Of a stretch of 64,000 nucleotides of DNA, positions 1 to 15,100 are shown in pieces; the first letter of the stretch is position 1, and every line of letters starts with the position of its first letter. The stretch comes from Paragordius varius (taxonomy: Eukaryota; Nematomorpha). Position numbers and translations under genes: made by a program. The notes below the pieces were generated by a model, which did not search any database, had not been told where the DNA came from, and saw only the letters and a program-made list of their open reading frames with translations. The stretch is taken from NCBI GenBank assembly GCA_964247055.1, contig OZ176053.1, positions 3,224,001-3,288,000 on the forward strand, read 5' to 3'.

Positions 1-181
1 AAAATAAACGATTATTATTATTTTACAAATAATCAAAATAAATCAAGTAGTCTAATTTCTATATCCTAATATATGTTTTTACCACGATAGATAAAGAAAA
101 GGAACATAAATATATAAATTCAAAATTGATACAAACGATATTGATAACTCTCTTGTGTGAAATAACCTTGTTTCTAAAAAG

Positions 182-3100
182 CCTTCGGAAAAAACGCACC
201 ATGAAAATGACGCCAAGTCGAAAATATGGCGTCTCCTGGGAAAAGAAAAAACATAGCCGATGGAATAGTTTATTGGGCATGTTAGGAGTATCCATAAGTA
301 GTCTATCTTCTGCCGGTCATGATGGTATTTTCTACAATTTGATTTGGATTTTACACATTAAATAAAAAACAATTGAATTAATTATCAGAGCATTCTAATA
401 TATTTTCTGTTTTGAATAATTCTTTGATTGGTGTACAAAAGCGTTAAAGTACTAATTTAACTAATAAGAATTAAAATTTAGAAAAAATTTATGCATAGCG
501 AAAGTTTTTGCTACATATCTCTTCAATTCACTACCGCCTTATTTGAAAAAAGTCAAACAAGCAAACAAAGCGTTTAGATCACATAGATTTTAGATTTTTC
601 GATTACATTTTACATTTTATTAAATACTTTAGGACATTAACGATTATTCTATGACCTTTATGCGGCATATTAAATATTTCATGTACTAAAATTTACAATC
701 ATTTCAGAATTTTTAATAACTGTTAGCCAATGAAAAATTCAAATTTTAGCGCATATTACATTTACGCTTTAATTTTTGAAAAGTAATTATTGATTGATTT
801 TGGGCATGATATTGTCAGCATCTGTTGTGCTGAAACTATGTTAATAATTAAACAGAAAGGTTAAAAATGCAGTCCTGCCGAGCCCTTTCTTTTATAAATT
901 CGCGCTATGTTTTTTAAAATTATGCTTAGTTACTATTTAATTCTGATTTTGTATGAATAATTTTATTTAAATTCTTTGTATAAATCGGATTGGGTAAGAT
1001 GTAGGTTTCCAGAATATTTAGATTGCAAATATGGTTTTTGCTGCGTCATCCTTTGCAAAAGCCGGCCTTCATCGATTAATTTTCAATAGTTTTTAAAACA
1101 ATATTTTAATAATAAATAGGTAATCGTTATTATAACCAAAGGCTATTCGTTTCCTGAAACATATATTTATATACAAACTAGTATTTTACAAATTAATTGA
1201 ATTCCGCGTTCATTAATTTAGAATCAATTATAATATTGTTTAAATTTGTTTTAATAATTAAGGGATTGCTAAAAAATCAAAATTTTAGCCTATCTAATAT
1301 CTTATATATTTGATAGAACCGCGAAAAAGTTTATTGCAAACCGTCAATCCTTCCCGCGAGGAGTCTTCCCACGAAAGTTTAAATAGCATAAGAATAGAGA
1401 CACCGGATGAAATAGCTTCCTCACCCAAAAAATTATCTGACACAGGCGTTTTACCAGAAAAACCAATTGGACAACGCTTTGGCTCATCCATAGGATCCCT
1501 TTATGGCTTCCCTAAATTGAGGCGCACCAGTTTAAAACTGAAAAAAGATGGTATTATTGTACATTTATAATATATAAATTTGTGGATTACTTAATTGAAA
1601 ATAGATAATTGGTATAGAGTGAACCTCCGCATTTATATTAGAAAATATGGCTTATTATCGGCATCACAACCGCCTTTTTCTAAAAATCAAATTTTTTCAT
1701 CACAAATTGATAAATAATATATGATAATTAATAATATGCATCAAAAAATTAATAAAAAATGATTTACTCTTTATTATTTTAGTTCATTATAAGGGTTTCA
1801 TAATATCACATTATAGTCATATCATCTCAATAATTATAAATCTGGGCCTTTTATTGAAATCGGAATAGGACATAATATCAGCATGATTAGTTTATAAAGG
1901 CTGTTTAATTAGGGGCCTTACTTAGTATAAGTTGCATAATTAGCCTCCTAACTAATATTAATGACCAAACTACTATTATGCATGTTGGTTTTTTCACTAC
2001 ACAATACTTATAGATGAGAAGAAAAAGGAATCTCTTAAATACCAAAAACAAGGTAGTGTTGAACAATCAATACCATCATCGACTACCACGAGCAAAAGGG
2101 ATCATAGTAACTCTCCTAACAAAAATAAACCCACACCTGCCAATGGAAATGTTGATGAAATCAATGATACTGGCATCATAAGTATTCCGGATCGTTATCC
2201 GTGGTTATTGGTAATTCCTTTTACAATAAGTCTATTTGATTATTTCTTCTTCGTATATTATTACTACAAAAATTTACAACTTTAATTAAATCAAATTATA
2301 ATAGTATAAATATTAAGACTATGGATAATAGGACTCGCATATTGATATTTTGACAATAATATCAGCAATTAGAGTTTAATTTTATTTAATTAAATTTGTG
2401 AACTAGTCTCCAATTAAAATTTGCTTAGTGGTTAAAAAAAATAAGTTTCTGTATATAATTGTGAAACTAACTAGATTGGTTTTTAAATCATTTTGATGGA
2501 CACATATATAGATTTGTTTGGGGATTCAGTCCTCCTACAATTTCGAATGTAATCATCAACCATGTACTAGCGATTGTTATAAAAGTCATTTAATGAACGT
2601 TAAGCTCCTACTCAAAGCAGTTGATTTAGTCTACCGATATGATATTAAACGTAATTCTAGAGGTCACGTTTCAGGACTTAATACAATATCCTACCTTTTG
2701 ACAAAAGTTGGAATTTATAAATTTTTATACAAAATATTTGTTTTAATGCCATTTATTATTATGTTTTAGAATATGTTGTATGAAGAACCTTGCATAAGAT
2801 TGGGTCCCATTACCAAAGTAAGTTTGTTTTTAAAATTAACCTAATCTTTAGCAAAAAAGCTGTATTCAAAATAAACGGTACATCGATAAATTCCGGTCAA
2901 AAATTAGTTACTTAATTCCACGGTATATTAATAAACAGGTAAAAACGCTACTTATTTAATGAACAGGTTAAAGATTGTTCCCATTCCCTTTTCATTATGC
3001 TAATCAAATTGGCATCCTTGCTGACTGAAAAATTATTTTATGTCGCAATTAAATTGGCGTGGACATTGTGCACAACATCAGATATGTATTTGTCTTATAG

Positions 3101-6100
3101 CGCAAGTAATACAACCAAAATTCTTTTTTTATAATAACACTTAACACATCGAAATCAGGGATACCAACATGCGACCCTCAGCCCCACTGTGTGTTGCCCG
3201 CTTAAAATTTTTAGAAATACCTAAGAAATCAAAATTGCTTAAATTTTCAAAATATTTTAAATGGCAAAATTAAAAATTATATCATTATTTCTTTTCAAAA
3301 TATTTTTCAAGTCTATATGTCTTAATTTACACAGAAATCTAAAATTGCTTCCTAGCTAAGCATTATTGATTGTTTGGTCAAGGGATAAGTTAATTTTTAA
3401 GGCATTAAATATTTATTAAATTCAATTTTATATTATGGGTTTATTGTTTTTATGTATATATTTAAAATGCGGCTCCCGAAGCTATTTATGTTTGGCACCC
3501 CTGATCTAGACAATCATTATTACTTTTTCGAAAAACTTTTAAGTATTTTCACCAATTATCAATATAAATTTCATAGGATTAATTATTATGTAATAAAACA
3601 CTAGATGCTTTTTTCATTTTGAGTTCCCTTAAATATCCCGATCACGTTTCGCAAATTGTTATGACGGATTTAATTGATACTAATCCAAATCAGCGCTTAA
3701 ATACGATAAAAAAGTAAAATTATAAACTGAATTAAAGGTTTTATCGAATATGGAAATACCGGAATTATGTGTGGCCCCTTATACACGATGATAAAAACCA
3801 AAGCTTCAAAGTAATTAAAATTTGTAAATTGATACATATGTAAACTCAATAATTTAAATTTTATTTTAATATTGTATTCGATTAAAGATAACACCCCCGA
3901 ATATTGAATTCACTTTGCCATCACCCATGTTGGGTTCAAATTTTCCAGAAATTTATAACCCACCATGGACGCTCCTGTTGCGTACAACTATGGAGGATTT
4001 AACACTCTCACAAGATATCTCGGTAATTATATCATTACAAAGATACCAATTATTTATATATTAGTTATAACTTTTTTAAGGTTGTTAATTATTGTTATAC
4101 TTATAAGACAATTTATATTATTAGTTATTTTATAAAATTAAGCCCTGATGATTAATAAAATTTTAATATCATTATTGAAATAGGAATTTAATAATTTTCT
4201 GTAAGCCTAGGGTTATCTACCTATAATGATGGCTGTTTTAGTACTATCATTATACCTAACCTTTTTATTTACTTTTTGGATGTTCCGAAAAAGATACAAA
4301 TGTTTTAAAGGGTGGGTCTGATTAGACAACTCACAACTATTGTGTGATAAAAACTATTATATTTAAGGCTGTTATGATTACCACGGCCCGAAGTCGCAAA
4401 AAGCAGAAAGAAGAATACATTGATAAGCTTAAGAAAACACAAATTGATTCGGTCCAAAAAAGGCGGGAAAATTATCTCATGTCTACCATATCTTATGTGT
4501 TACAGGCTTCGTTTGATCAATTAATAAATCGAAATTTTATGGAAAAAGATGGTATATTCTTTAAGTCATTTGCAGAGGGGTTGAAAACTAGGCGTAGAGT
4601 AATAGATAGATTTTAATTTTATATTTGTAATAGATACAGTATGATTTAAAATACATTGCCAATTATTTATTAATTATTGTCGGATAGTATTTACCGTAAT
4701 GAGATATATTATTACCTATTTCTACTCACTGTATGAGTGCTGGCTAAATATGGCGTTTGCCTACCTTAGCAATTTTAGTCGAATTTACTAATTTTTAAAA
4801 TTGAAAATAATTGAGTATTACTGAAATTTTAAATATGTTTTATAATTTTTATAATTAACTCTGACACAGAATTGGTCATTTTTATCAAAAAATCGCCTCC
4901 TGGTTAATTTTGTTTTAATAAAAGTCTTAAAGCAAGACTGCTAGAATTTTTTAAAATTGGATTTTCCCAATATAATGCCATCCCCTTTTTTGTGTATACA
5001 AAGTTGTTGTTTTCTTTTCTCAAATAAATAAATATCCCAAATTCAAAAAGTTCACGCATTTTGTCGGATATTAATGAGTAATAAATGGTATTTTTATCAT
5101 TTTAAATTTTTTTAAAATATTGAATATCTTAGACGACCAATATGACACCATAAATTACAAAATGTCCAACACCATTTTCCCGTCTTCATTGAGTATCATC
5201 TTTATACGGCTATTAAGTTATATAACTCTTAAACCCTATCACGATCCAAAAGACGGCACCGATGGTATCGTATAATTTTCTAAAAATTTTTTACCTGATA
5301 TTTTTATTACTGTTTTTCTATTTTTATTTCATATATTTAAACAGTTTCTCATGCGAGTTATATGGTTATAAAAAATTGTATGCAAGATGACCCCTCTTAT
5401 TTCCTGAGATCAGTTTTGGAAAAATTGACGAAAAAAGAAATGGTACACTTATGATATTAGACCTTTTATATATATATATATAAATCATTTATTTAAATCA
5501 AATATAGCCATATCTAATGAATTGGATACAGGGACTAATTTATGAGTACGGTCAAATACCACCATTCTTAGCCTATATCCTTTTTAACTATATGGTAAAA
5601 ATATCTATTTATTTTTAAGATAATAATAATTAATTTAAAATATAAAATTTCGATTTCTATAAGTAATCTTTGTCGAATGTAAAATCAAAAAAAATTATAT
5701 TGATAATATATTTTATGATAATATTAATAGATAGGGTATAGCATGCATTGTGTCCGTTTTTCTAAATTCCCAGAATCTTTAACCCTTGGATCTAACATAA
5801 TAAGTCAAGTGTCGGCTTTCGTCACAGGTTTAACACTTAAAGATATGACACAAGCATTTAGACGAGAACAGTGTGATGTAATATATTTAAATACATCTAT
5901 TTATTTCCATATCATTTGTTTACCGCATTAAATTTTTGTTTTACCTAAATTATAATATTGTATCCCTCATTTTATCAAGTTCCCAGGCATATACTTCAAA
6001 AGAGTTAATCATACCATAAATTTTTATAAAAAACCCCCTTTTCATGGTTTTATAATTTGCCACATTTTCATATTTAACATGTACTCTTATATAGTGCGAG

Positions 6101-9100
6101 GCCAATTTTGGGATTTTGATTATATCCCAAAATTATAGTGTAGACCCCAAACATTACGTATAGACATTATCTATTTTATCAATTATATAAATCGTTTAGA
6201 TATCATTATCGATTTTGTCATTCAATCCACCGACAAAGAAAATTATTATCCATGCCCCTGATTTAACGAGCATTCCGACCCAACTTTCCGTTACGGATGT
6301 AATATTACTCAAAATTATAATAATATTTAGACCACAAAATTCAAGGATTTATTGTTTGAGAGTTTGGATTTTTTCAACATTCAAGAGCCTGATTATGACA
6401 ATTATCAATTGGTTAACACGAAAACAAGTTTATTTTATTTTATTTAACTCTCTCAAAATATATTATAGAAAAAATGCATAATCCCAATGCTTACGTTAGG
6501 GATCACTATATATTTAAAAAATCTGTGTATCCCCAATTAAGCCTGATGAAAGTGGATCCTAAAGAAGCCAACCTAATTATTGAGAAAGAAGTACATAGAT
6601 ACATTTTATTATTACAGTAAAAATTGAAATTATACGGACAAAACGTGAAAATATAATGACAAATATTTTTTTCAAAAGATAACCATATTTTTTATTGATT
6701 TTTTTAAACATAACTCATTGTTTTAAGCTACAAAGTATAATATATAAATGTAAATTGGTAACACAATCAATTTATTTTAAGATTGTAATTAGATGTTTTT
6801 TATAGGATAAATTAAGGTTCAAAAAGGTATGGTTGTCTTTTGAAAAAAAATGTCTTTATATTTTTACATTTTGTCCGTATAATTTCAATTTTTACTGTTT
6901 CTTACCTTTATAATTATTGTTATTAGCATTGAAACTTTGTAAAAGCACGATGCATTTCAAAATATACATAATATTCAAGAAAAATATAATTGTCCATAAT
7001 TAGTTTTTATCTAAAATTTTTCTACGAATTTATGATGGTATCAACAAAATAATCGGCAAAATAAAAAAAGTGATTGATTATAAGCTAGGAATATTATCAT
7101 TATTATCAACTGGTCTCATATATCTATAATTTAAATAGTCCAAAAAATTTAATTTTTAAAATAAATAAAACCGCTGAAAGTGACGATTTTGTTCGTTTTT
7201 TCCCTATATATTTTTTAGGATTTGATATGCATCATTAATGAAGTCAATAAAATTCAATTGATCCAAAATTTCTTAACGTACATCCCAAATCATGAAAGCG
7301 TAAGGAACATCAAATAAATCATATATTTAGCTTATAAATACGGCATTTTATTTGTTTGAAGAATTAAAGAAAAACCCGACGTTTTTACGTAAAACACTCA
7401 ATCCAAGTTGTTTGATATATGGAAACCGTATTTTGGGAAAAGTAGCATATTTATATCTAAAATACTATAGGAGTTAACAAATTTTGACATACTCCAATCC
7501 TACAGTTGGATAAAAGTAATTTTGATGATACATTTTGAATAATAAATAATTTTAAATAGCTATTAGATTCCATGTTTTATATGGGTAATACCTTGCTTAC
7601 CACCCTTGAAGATTTCCAAACATTTATGCCCATAGTCATGGGGATGTTTATGTTGTACAATGAAAATTTTGGTATATTGCGAATATCCTTGGCAACTTTG
7701 TTGAAATTTCCCTTGAATTATAAACACGTATTCAGCAATTACGGGTAAAGCAAAAAATATGCAATTTACAGAATGCACATTTATTCTGGCTTAGTCACAC
7801 AAAATATAGTTGGTCTCCTATTAGCAACACATTATATGGAAAAAAATAAGAAATGTTGAAATTAAACAATTTTTTCCAATCTTACATTACATTGTTTTTT
7901 TAGAATTATGGACGGAATTTGTTTTATAACACACTCTACTGTATTACGAATTGACCAACAATAATGTGAATAAGCCAGCATAAATATGCACACTGAAAGT
8001 ATATACGCTAAGTATAATTATATAACTGTTAACAAACATTTTTATTACAATAGGTATGTAATATTTATCCCATTTTTGTTGAGAATCTATGCCTATGAAA
8101 ACAAAAATTTGGTTACACAAAATCATATTCAGAATGTGTTCAAACTTTTCTACAAAATGCACAAAAAGACATTTTTGTTACAAGTTATTTATTATCTTAA
8201 TACTTATATTGTTTTAAATAATATATGTTTATGAAGCATATATCATCCTCCGTTAGCTAAAAAGCTTCAAGATAATGAATATCGAAATAATATCGGTTAA
8301 GATTCGAGGAAAAAAAATAATTTTTACTGTTATTAGCAAAATAATCGCATTTTCATCGCACATTCGTTGGAGTAAAAATAACCGTATGACAATTAATTTT
8401 AAGATAATAATTCTTTACCACATTATCGCAAGCTTTTTTGATAAAAATTCGAATCAAAAATGCCATTTTTAGCTTTAATTCTTATAAGTCTCTCAATGAC
8501 CTTCTGAAAATATGTCAAATCTATAACATTTTGCATTTAAGCTTCTTTTTATGACACATTTTGACAAATAAAATTTAATTGATGCGTTTTCCTCTATTGT
8601 CTTTATTTTTATTCGACCTAATGTACGATGAAAATGCATTTTTTTAATTTTGGATATACCGGTAAATTAAAATTAACTTTTGCTCGAGATAAATCATTTC
8701 AATATTCATTATCCTAAAGCTTTTAGATATCGAATGATATATGTTAAACATTTATTTTTGGTGCGCACCGTTTACAAGAGTAGAGGTTTAGGTTAAATTT
8801 ATTCAATTCGATGAAAAATTGGTGTAGTGATTGTTTTAATTTGGATATAACATTACTATCTTTAAAAAATCACAGTGATTTCTTATGTATCTTGGTTAAT
8901 ATAGAATAGGTGGTATTTTAAGAGGTTATACCCCCAAAGTGAACCTGGCTTCCATTTTATAGATCTGAAAACTGGGTGTTTTTACTAATATAAGAATATT
9001 CTCAATTACACAAATTTACTATAAATATGATCTTAATCTAAAATAAGCATATATTTTATTATAAAATACAATTTTGAATAATATAAAAGATGGTAATATT

Positions 9101-12100
9101 ATATTAAATTTTATCAGTAAAAATGCGAAGTTTTTTGTCTTACCTGGGCTGATAGTGTTTTATGTAATTATACGATTATAGGTTTTAGCCTGTACTAGTC
9201 AAATACTCGAAGATAATGTCACATGTGATGCCAACTTCATAATAAATCCTGAGATTTTATACGATTTATTTTTATCTATGGGCAAATCTAATCTTGTTGA
9301 AAATTCGTGTGTGGCAGAATTGATAGAAAACAGTAACGGTCAAAGCGAAATTGATTGTCTGGTAATTTTTTAGGCATTTCATTTGATCATCGATTTCCAT
9401 AATATTTTGAATTTTTTTAATAAAGTACTATACAAAAACGATCGAAATTATTTTAAAAATTTATCAAAAAAATTTTATATAAACTTATATTAATATTTTT
9501 TAAATTTTTGTCCTCCTCGCTATGTTTGATATTATATAGGATCTTTGCTACTCAAATGAATCCGATTTATTGAATACAAGCGATATAATTTCATTGTGTG
9601 TTACAGTAATTTCATACAATCCGGAATCGTATAGAAGTCAACAAATGCTGGTAATATATCATGATTATCTATTATTGTTATTTAGGATATTAATTTGAGA
9701 TCTTGGCCATGTAATATATATAGGGAGGTTATCACAAATTTTTTAATATTAAGTTAATAATTATAATTTTATGTATTTTTATGTGGATTGATACTAAGCA
9801 AGAATATTACAAAATATATTAGTATAATCTCGATTATAGATTTTATAAATTCTAATAAGTTAGCGGTCATAATCCAAACCTAAATAGCATTTGACTGTCA
9901 CAAATCGATGACGGGTAAAAGGGACTTCCGAAACATCGAAATTGTTGGGCTTATATTTTTGAGCGGCTTACTTTTATTTTGTACAATCTGGTATCACGTT
10001 TGTTTTCGGGTTTAATATGCAGGGCGTGACCAGTATAAAAACAATGGAAAACCAATTTAAAAAAGCCGACATATGATTTAGGTTAAAGTGTATTTCCCCA
10101 GAGATGTGGCAATCAAAGTTTTTAATAATTTTTTTCTGTATATTAAAGTTATACACCAAAATATTTTATTTGGTTTACGTAAAATTAATGAATAGTTAGT
10201 TTTATTTGCTCTTTTATGGCGATAGGATTTCTGATATAAATTTTCTATAACCGTATATTGTATAATTTTATGTTCCTCTATTTATAAAATTAACCATACA
10301 TATCACAAAATAGATTATTCTGAGGGATTTTACCCCGTATTATGTCAAGCAACTGATGCAAAAAACTAATGCCAATAACCATGACAAAAAATACATTAAT
10401 GATGAAATGGCAGCTTACAAGATTATATTTATTGATATTCATACACTATTAAAGAATGTGGACGCATTAACTCGGTATGGATTTTAAAATTTCTTTAACC
10501 CATTTTGTCCTGTATAAAATCAAATCAAACTAAATTATTTTAATTATAATTATTACGGGTGATATAATAAATTTAAAAATATAAATTAAAATTTAGCCCG
10601 TTTGTTGGACACATACCACGAGATTACGATAGGAAATTATTCAAAAATCGACGGTATTTTCCATTTTTCCGGGATCCCGATGCCGCCGCAAAGTAATATA
10701 GAATATGTAATACCACCATTTATAATACAATATTTTTACAAACCAATTTTATATATCGGAGCATATAATAGCATTTTATACAATATAAATTAAATTTCGA
10801 TTATGGGTCTCCTTTAAATTATTTACATTGCGCTACCCAATCTGCTTATCAGAATAATTCATAACTAAGAGGCATGGTATTTCATATGAAATTATATATT
10901 TATATAACTGACACTCAATAAAGCATTTAACGATATTATATTATTGTTTTTCGTATAATATGGGTAAAATTTAAGGAGTCAGTCACTACGATATAGGTTA
11001 CATCAAAATTTAGGTAAATTTTTGTCTATATTTGTCGTTTCCTGAATTAAAAAATATAATTGATCCTTTTATTTTTAGCCAAGTGTTTAGCGCCACAATG
11101 ATGGATAAACAAATTACACAGCAACAATATGAGAATTATGCTAGACCAAGAGATATTTTATTGGCATTTTTATCCGATTTTTTGTACGAAACTGCCAACC
11201 GTATAAATGAATTATCAGCATCGGCTATCTTAGACAAACAAAACTATAACAAATCAAATTACATCTTGGACTCAAAATCACATATGGTAAGTTTTTGTTA
11301 ACAGGTTCATAGATGTCTAACGAATTAGGCAAATATCTGATAAAATTACCAGATTTTCCAAATAAACAGCGCCAGTATTAGGAACTGAAGCTGCTTTTTC
11401 TTTTTCCCACATAATATTTGAAAAAAACAGTCCTAAACAATATATTTCTGGTTTCATTGTTGTTTTGGTCTGCTGATACAAATCTATTTTTGTTTAAAAA
11501 ATATAAAAATATATTGTGATTCAAGTGTACAAAAAACAAGGTTAGCTTTGTTATAAAAATTAAAAGAGGAAAGAGAATAAACAATTTTTGCCGTTAAAAA
11601 GGGTTACAATAAAAGGTGACACTTTTGTTTTTGTAATTTACGTAAAAAGGCTATACCAGGTCGTCCTCCTTTCAATAAACTTAAGGCAATTATTTGGATT
11701 TTTTTTACTTTATAAGTAGTTTTTAAAGTACTAGCGATAAAAGTTGCGTTGCATCCCTCCTCTGAGCCATTGCAAAACTAATTAAAAAAATATATTTTGT
11801 TCAAAAATTAGTATGATATTAAATTTTAAACAAAAATTTTCTATTTATCTAAGAGTCATGATGCAGATGATTATTATATTCTAAGAAGATTCTATATTAT
11901 TTAATGTAATTAAAACTAAAATTTTTATGCTTTTGTGATTAGAAAATGGCGGAAATCGTAAATTCTCTGTTGAAACTTGTACCCTATGACATATCTCTCA
12001 TGGCACGATATGGCTTAAATAGGTAAAATATATGTTTTGTAAAAATAAAGCTATTTGACCAAAACTTTACCAGCAATAGATTGGTCCAACGATTCATTAA

Positions 12101-15100
12101 GGCCCATTCTCAATCTGGTCTACAAACGACTGGATAAAATGTTTACCAAGATATCAAAAACTGTGGAATTGCATGTAAATAATATTTTTCAACATTCTTA
12201 TATTTTCCCGGATCTATATTAATTTTTATTAAATACAATATGCATATTAATGCTGGCCTATTCACATTGTTGGTCGAATGGCGACACAGTAGTTTATGAC
12301 TAAAAACAATAAGATGTTAAAATTAAAGAATTTTTTCCTTTTGTTTGTTGACAAAATTTGTTTTTAAGAGACTCCATTGTTCGCAACTGGTCATTTGTAT
12401 TGTGAATAAGCTAGCATATGTAAGTACCCATTTAGTCTTTACTATTTAATTATTAGAAATAATGCATCTAATTTCCATAATATTTGCATTTTTTAGAATT
12501 GCTATTTGCTGGATTATTTAACGATCCCCATTTCAGGTATTTATGTCAAATAATTAATAGGGATCATTATAACGCTAAAGAAATATCCATTTATAGCCCA
12601 TCTTCCAGTCATTAAAGTATTATTAATCTTTATTAAATCAATTTGTATATTTTTAACATTTAACTATGATACAAACTAAAATATTTCATAGAAACGCTTT
12701 AATACATTAAACTTAATTTAAACAGAAATCTTTGGAATAAATATTCTTAAAATTAACTTTTACTAATAAATACATTTTTTGGATCCATATATTTTAATAT
12801 AATTGACGCATTATTTTTAGTATATAACTCAATCATGCGTAAGTTTGGTGCTTCAATTTTCTCTGTCTTCCAAAACGGTGCTGGACACTCAAAATTTATT
12901 TCAACTAAATGGTTATTCTTTTATGTCGGCTGTTGTGGAATTGTCTGCAGAACACATGTCACTTCTTAGGGTATATATGCTAAATTGTTAGTTTCGCCTA
13001 ATCTAATATAAAAGAAATTTTTAATTTAAAGTGACTAATTATAAAACAATACATTAATATAATTTTTATAAGTTTTGATGCAGTCAAAGATTATAAAAAT
13101 TGTTATCAAATCAATTGACTTATGTTTTAAATTATTGTCTCTTTCTATAGGAAAGTGTTTTACTCACCAATAGTATGGTGCAGAATCTCAATTTAGTCTC
13201 AAATTACCAGCAAAAAATAGACCCCTACCTTTTCTTCTTCTTTATACCGCTCTTACTGTACTGCATTAAATACAACATGAGTAATCTTTTATATAATTAA
13301 ATTGGATATTAAAATACTTACATCTTTGATAAATTTATAAAAATTAAACTCGGAAAATTTGGCAACGTTAAATATCGAAAACCTTTAATACAATCTGTTC
13401 TCTGCCGATTAAAAAAAGTCTAAACGAAATAAATATATCGCATTTTGTGTTAATTCATAGTAGCGACATATTACATAAGTTATTATAAATTTATATTGCA
13501 TATGTCCCCTGAACTGTTGAGCCGGCTGGGAAATTAAAACATTCAAAGCTTGAAGAATTATAAAGTAGATCTCATAAATTTGCGCTATAGCTGTACCGCT
13601 CTATATTTTTTTTGTAGTTTTAAAAGTAATTATGCCTAAGTACAGCTCATGGATAGATAGGTTTAAATTATTAAGTTAAACCAGAAAATATTGTCAACCA
13701 TATATTTTATTTTATATTCCGAGTAATTTAACTATCTGTTTTTTTCATTATAGCAATGGCAATAGATGATGGTGCAGTTTGGCAAACGTTATCCAATATT
13801 GTCATTCAGTTAGAAATATTGATTGAACAAAATAGCAACCAAAACGGAAGTGACAATAAAAACAAAACTTACATCACCAATGAAAGTAATTATATGGAAA
13901 CAGAAGTCGGGATTTATTTGTGGAGTATATAATATGGAAATAATTATTCTAGGTTTAAAAGTACTCATATTATATAATGAGAATTTGCTGTCAAGATTTA
14001 ATTTTAGCTTATACCGTGTTTTGCGTATTCTGATTAAGCATTATAAAGGTATCAATCATAATGTTGATTTTTATTTTAGATGTTTTGTCAGATACCATCA
14101 CCAATTTTGAGGAATTTATCTATTCATACAGACCAAATTTATTCCTCAATTATATGTACATAAAGAAATCGGTAAACAAAATTATTTACAATTAAACCTT
14201 TTTCATAGATTTGCATAACTAACCATGAATAATTAAAATTATTATTAATTGAAAAATAATTTGCTCTAACGTATTTTTTTACTCAAATGGTATTGCTTAA
14301 TTTTTGATTGATTGTCATTTCGGTTTTTAAATTGGCTTAAAGGGTATTTAATTTACATGTCAGCTGGGGATGTATAATTTTTATTTTTATTAATTACATC
14401 TTTAATTAATGGGAGAGGAAAAGTATATTGATGCGCCTGTTCGCAATGAAATTTACCAACAATTTGAATTCACCCTCGAACAATTCAAATTCACCCTTGA
14501 ACAATTCAAATTCACCCTTGAACAATTCAAATACACCCCTTATTTTTTCGGTTAAAAATATAAAAAAATATAGGTAATTTTTAATCTTAAAAAACACAAT
14601 TTATTTTAGGGTGAATTTGGGTTGTTCAAGGGTGAATTTGAATTGTTTAAGGGTGAATTTGTAGTGTAAATGGTATATCACGTAAAAATAATTTTGAGTA
14701 ACTCATAATAATAAAAATTAAAAATCTTATGCATACCAGCAAACATGTAAAATAAAATCCGTTTAGCCAATTAACATTGAAATAGCCAATATAATAGCTC
14801 TTTTTTCTATAATTTATATATTTGACCGTAAAGTCATTTGAAAGGAAAAAGTTATCACAAATTCAGTCCCAAACACCAACCAAAAATTCAAAATACAAGC
14901 CATACATTACGCGTGAAGAAATTATAGACAAATTAGTGCGTGAATATGGGCTTAGAAGAAAAGATATGAATGATTCACTTAACAATATAAAAAGTATAAA
15001 TTTTTTTAAAATTTTAAAAATTTAAATATTTAAAATATAACCTAGAGGCTAAATTAAGTATTTTGTTTCCTATAAATAAACTTTTTTTAAAAGTTTAGAT

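Noticed and set aside
7563-7778. Minus-strand open frame
   Set aside because: It is the shadow of UNC80 exon 7560-7744, whose + strand translation matches UNC80.
12023-12080. 51-nt intron ending at the AG before CAATAG (12072)
   Set aside because: That acceptor gives the wrong phase and loses residues YLTKTLPA that match UNC80. The 28-nt intron ending at 12050 restores both.
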